Origin: JAICLK01 sp035478715
Lineage (GTDB): Bacteria; Patescibacteriota; Saccharimonadia; Saccharimonadales; UBA4665
Direction of reading: 5' to 3'
DNA length: 29,201 bases
NCBI GenBank assembly: GCA_035478715.1
Contig: DATIJK010000043.1
Span: 1 to 29,201 of the forward strand
Of the stretch, positions 29,174-29,201 are shown piece after piece; position 1 is the stretch's first letter, and every line of letters starts with the position of its first letter. The translations under genes were made by a program, and so were the position numbers. Below the pieces are notes generated by a model, which was given only the letters and a program-made list of their open reading frames with translations, was not told the DNA's origin and searched no databases.

Positions 29174-29201
29174 ATAATTTCCTCTAATCGAGAAAATTAT
29201 C

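Overview
The window looks like a piece of a small-genome bacterium of the Candidate Phyla Radiation, most likely Candidatus Saccharibacteria (TM7). This placement is inferred from gene content and style: a compact HrcA, an LCP attachment protein, MurJ, TilS and LepA packed among many unrecognised small proteins, short intergenic gaps, and TATAAT boxes placed almost on top of start codons. TAA, TAG and TGA all act as stops, so the UGA-recoded Gracilibacteria/SR1 groups are unlikely.

Layout. 1-54 is the tail of an upstream Asn/Ser-rich protein. 107-2332 (minus) holds two unrecognised proteins behind a GreA/GreB-type factor. 2497-3447 is a stand-alone, apparently degenerate PEP-utilising-enzyme TIM barrel. 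3453-3688 is a self-contained promoter / 29-codon ORF / terminator unit. Then come an LCP-family protein and a betaine-homocysteine methyltransferase-like enzyme. 6151-7823 (minus) holds a PadR regulator, its overlapping membrane partner and a hypothetical protein, with GATATA/TATATC dyads that may be operators. 7858-8826 (minus) runs Nudix hydrolase, a highly structured non-coding stretch, tRNA-Met(CAT), and a CDS whose ATG is 5 nt after the tRNA CCA. 8874-17316 (plus) carries tilS, ftsH, a lipoprotein, a membrane protein, a kinase-fold protein, murJ and lepA. 17440-18965 holds a hypothetical protein and a guanylate kinase-like protein with an altered P-loop.

18966-24797 is the heat-shock region: CIRCE, hrcA, an 89-aa protein and grpE in overlapping frames, a 103-aa CxxC protein, then CIRCE elements, a 67-aa protein, dnaK, a palindromic MITE-like element and dnaJ. 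The spacers before hrcA and before the dnaK operon share an architecture: a long dyad directly after the preceding stop codon, a hairpin about 102 nt on, and a full CIRCE exactly 181 nt after the dyad.

24840-29201 holds a 38-aa membrane peptide, a three-gene overlapping cluster (ATP-grasp ligase, retropepsin-like RimB/PF05618 protein, RimK-type ligase) suggesting peptide-tag addition and removal, a DUF192 protein, a 164-bp nested inverted-repeat element, a four-helix membrane protein, and a minus-strand terminator with a 16-codon ORF.

The best candidates for something undescribed are the paired dyad-CIRCE spacers, the tRNA-linked structured RNA, the ATP-grasp/retropepsin/RimK cluster, the small co-expressed heat-shock proteins, and apparently pervasive leaderless initiation.
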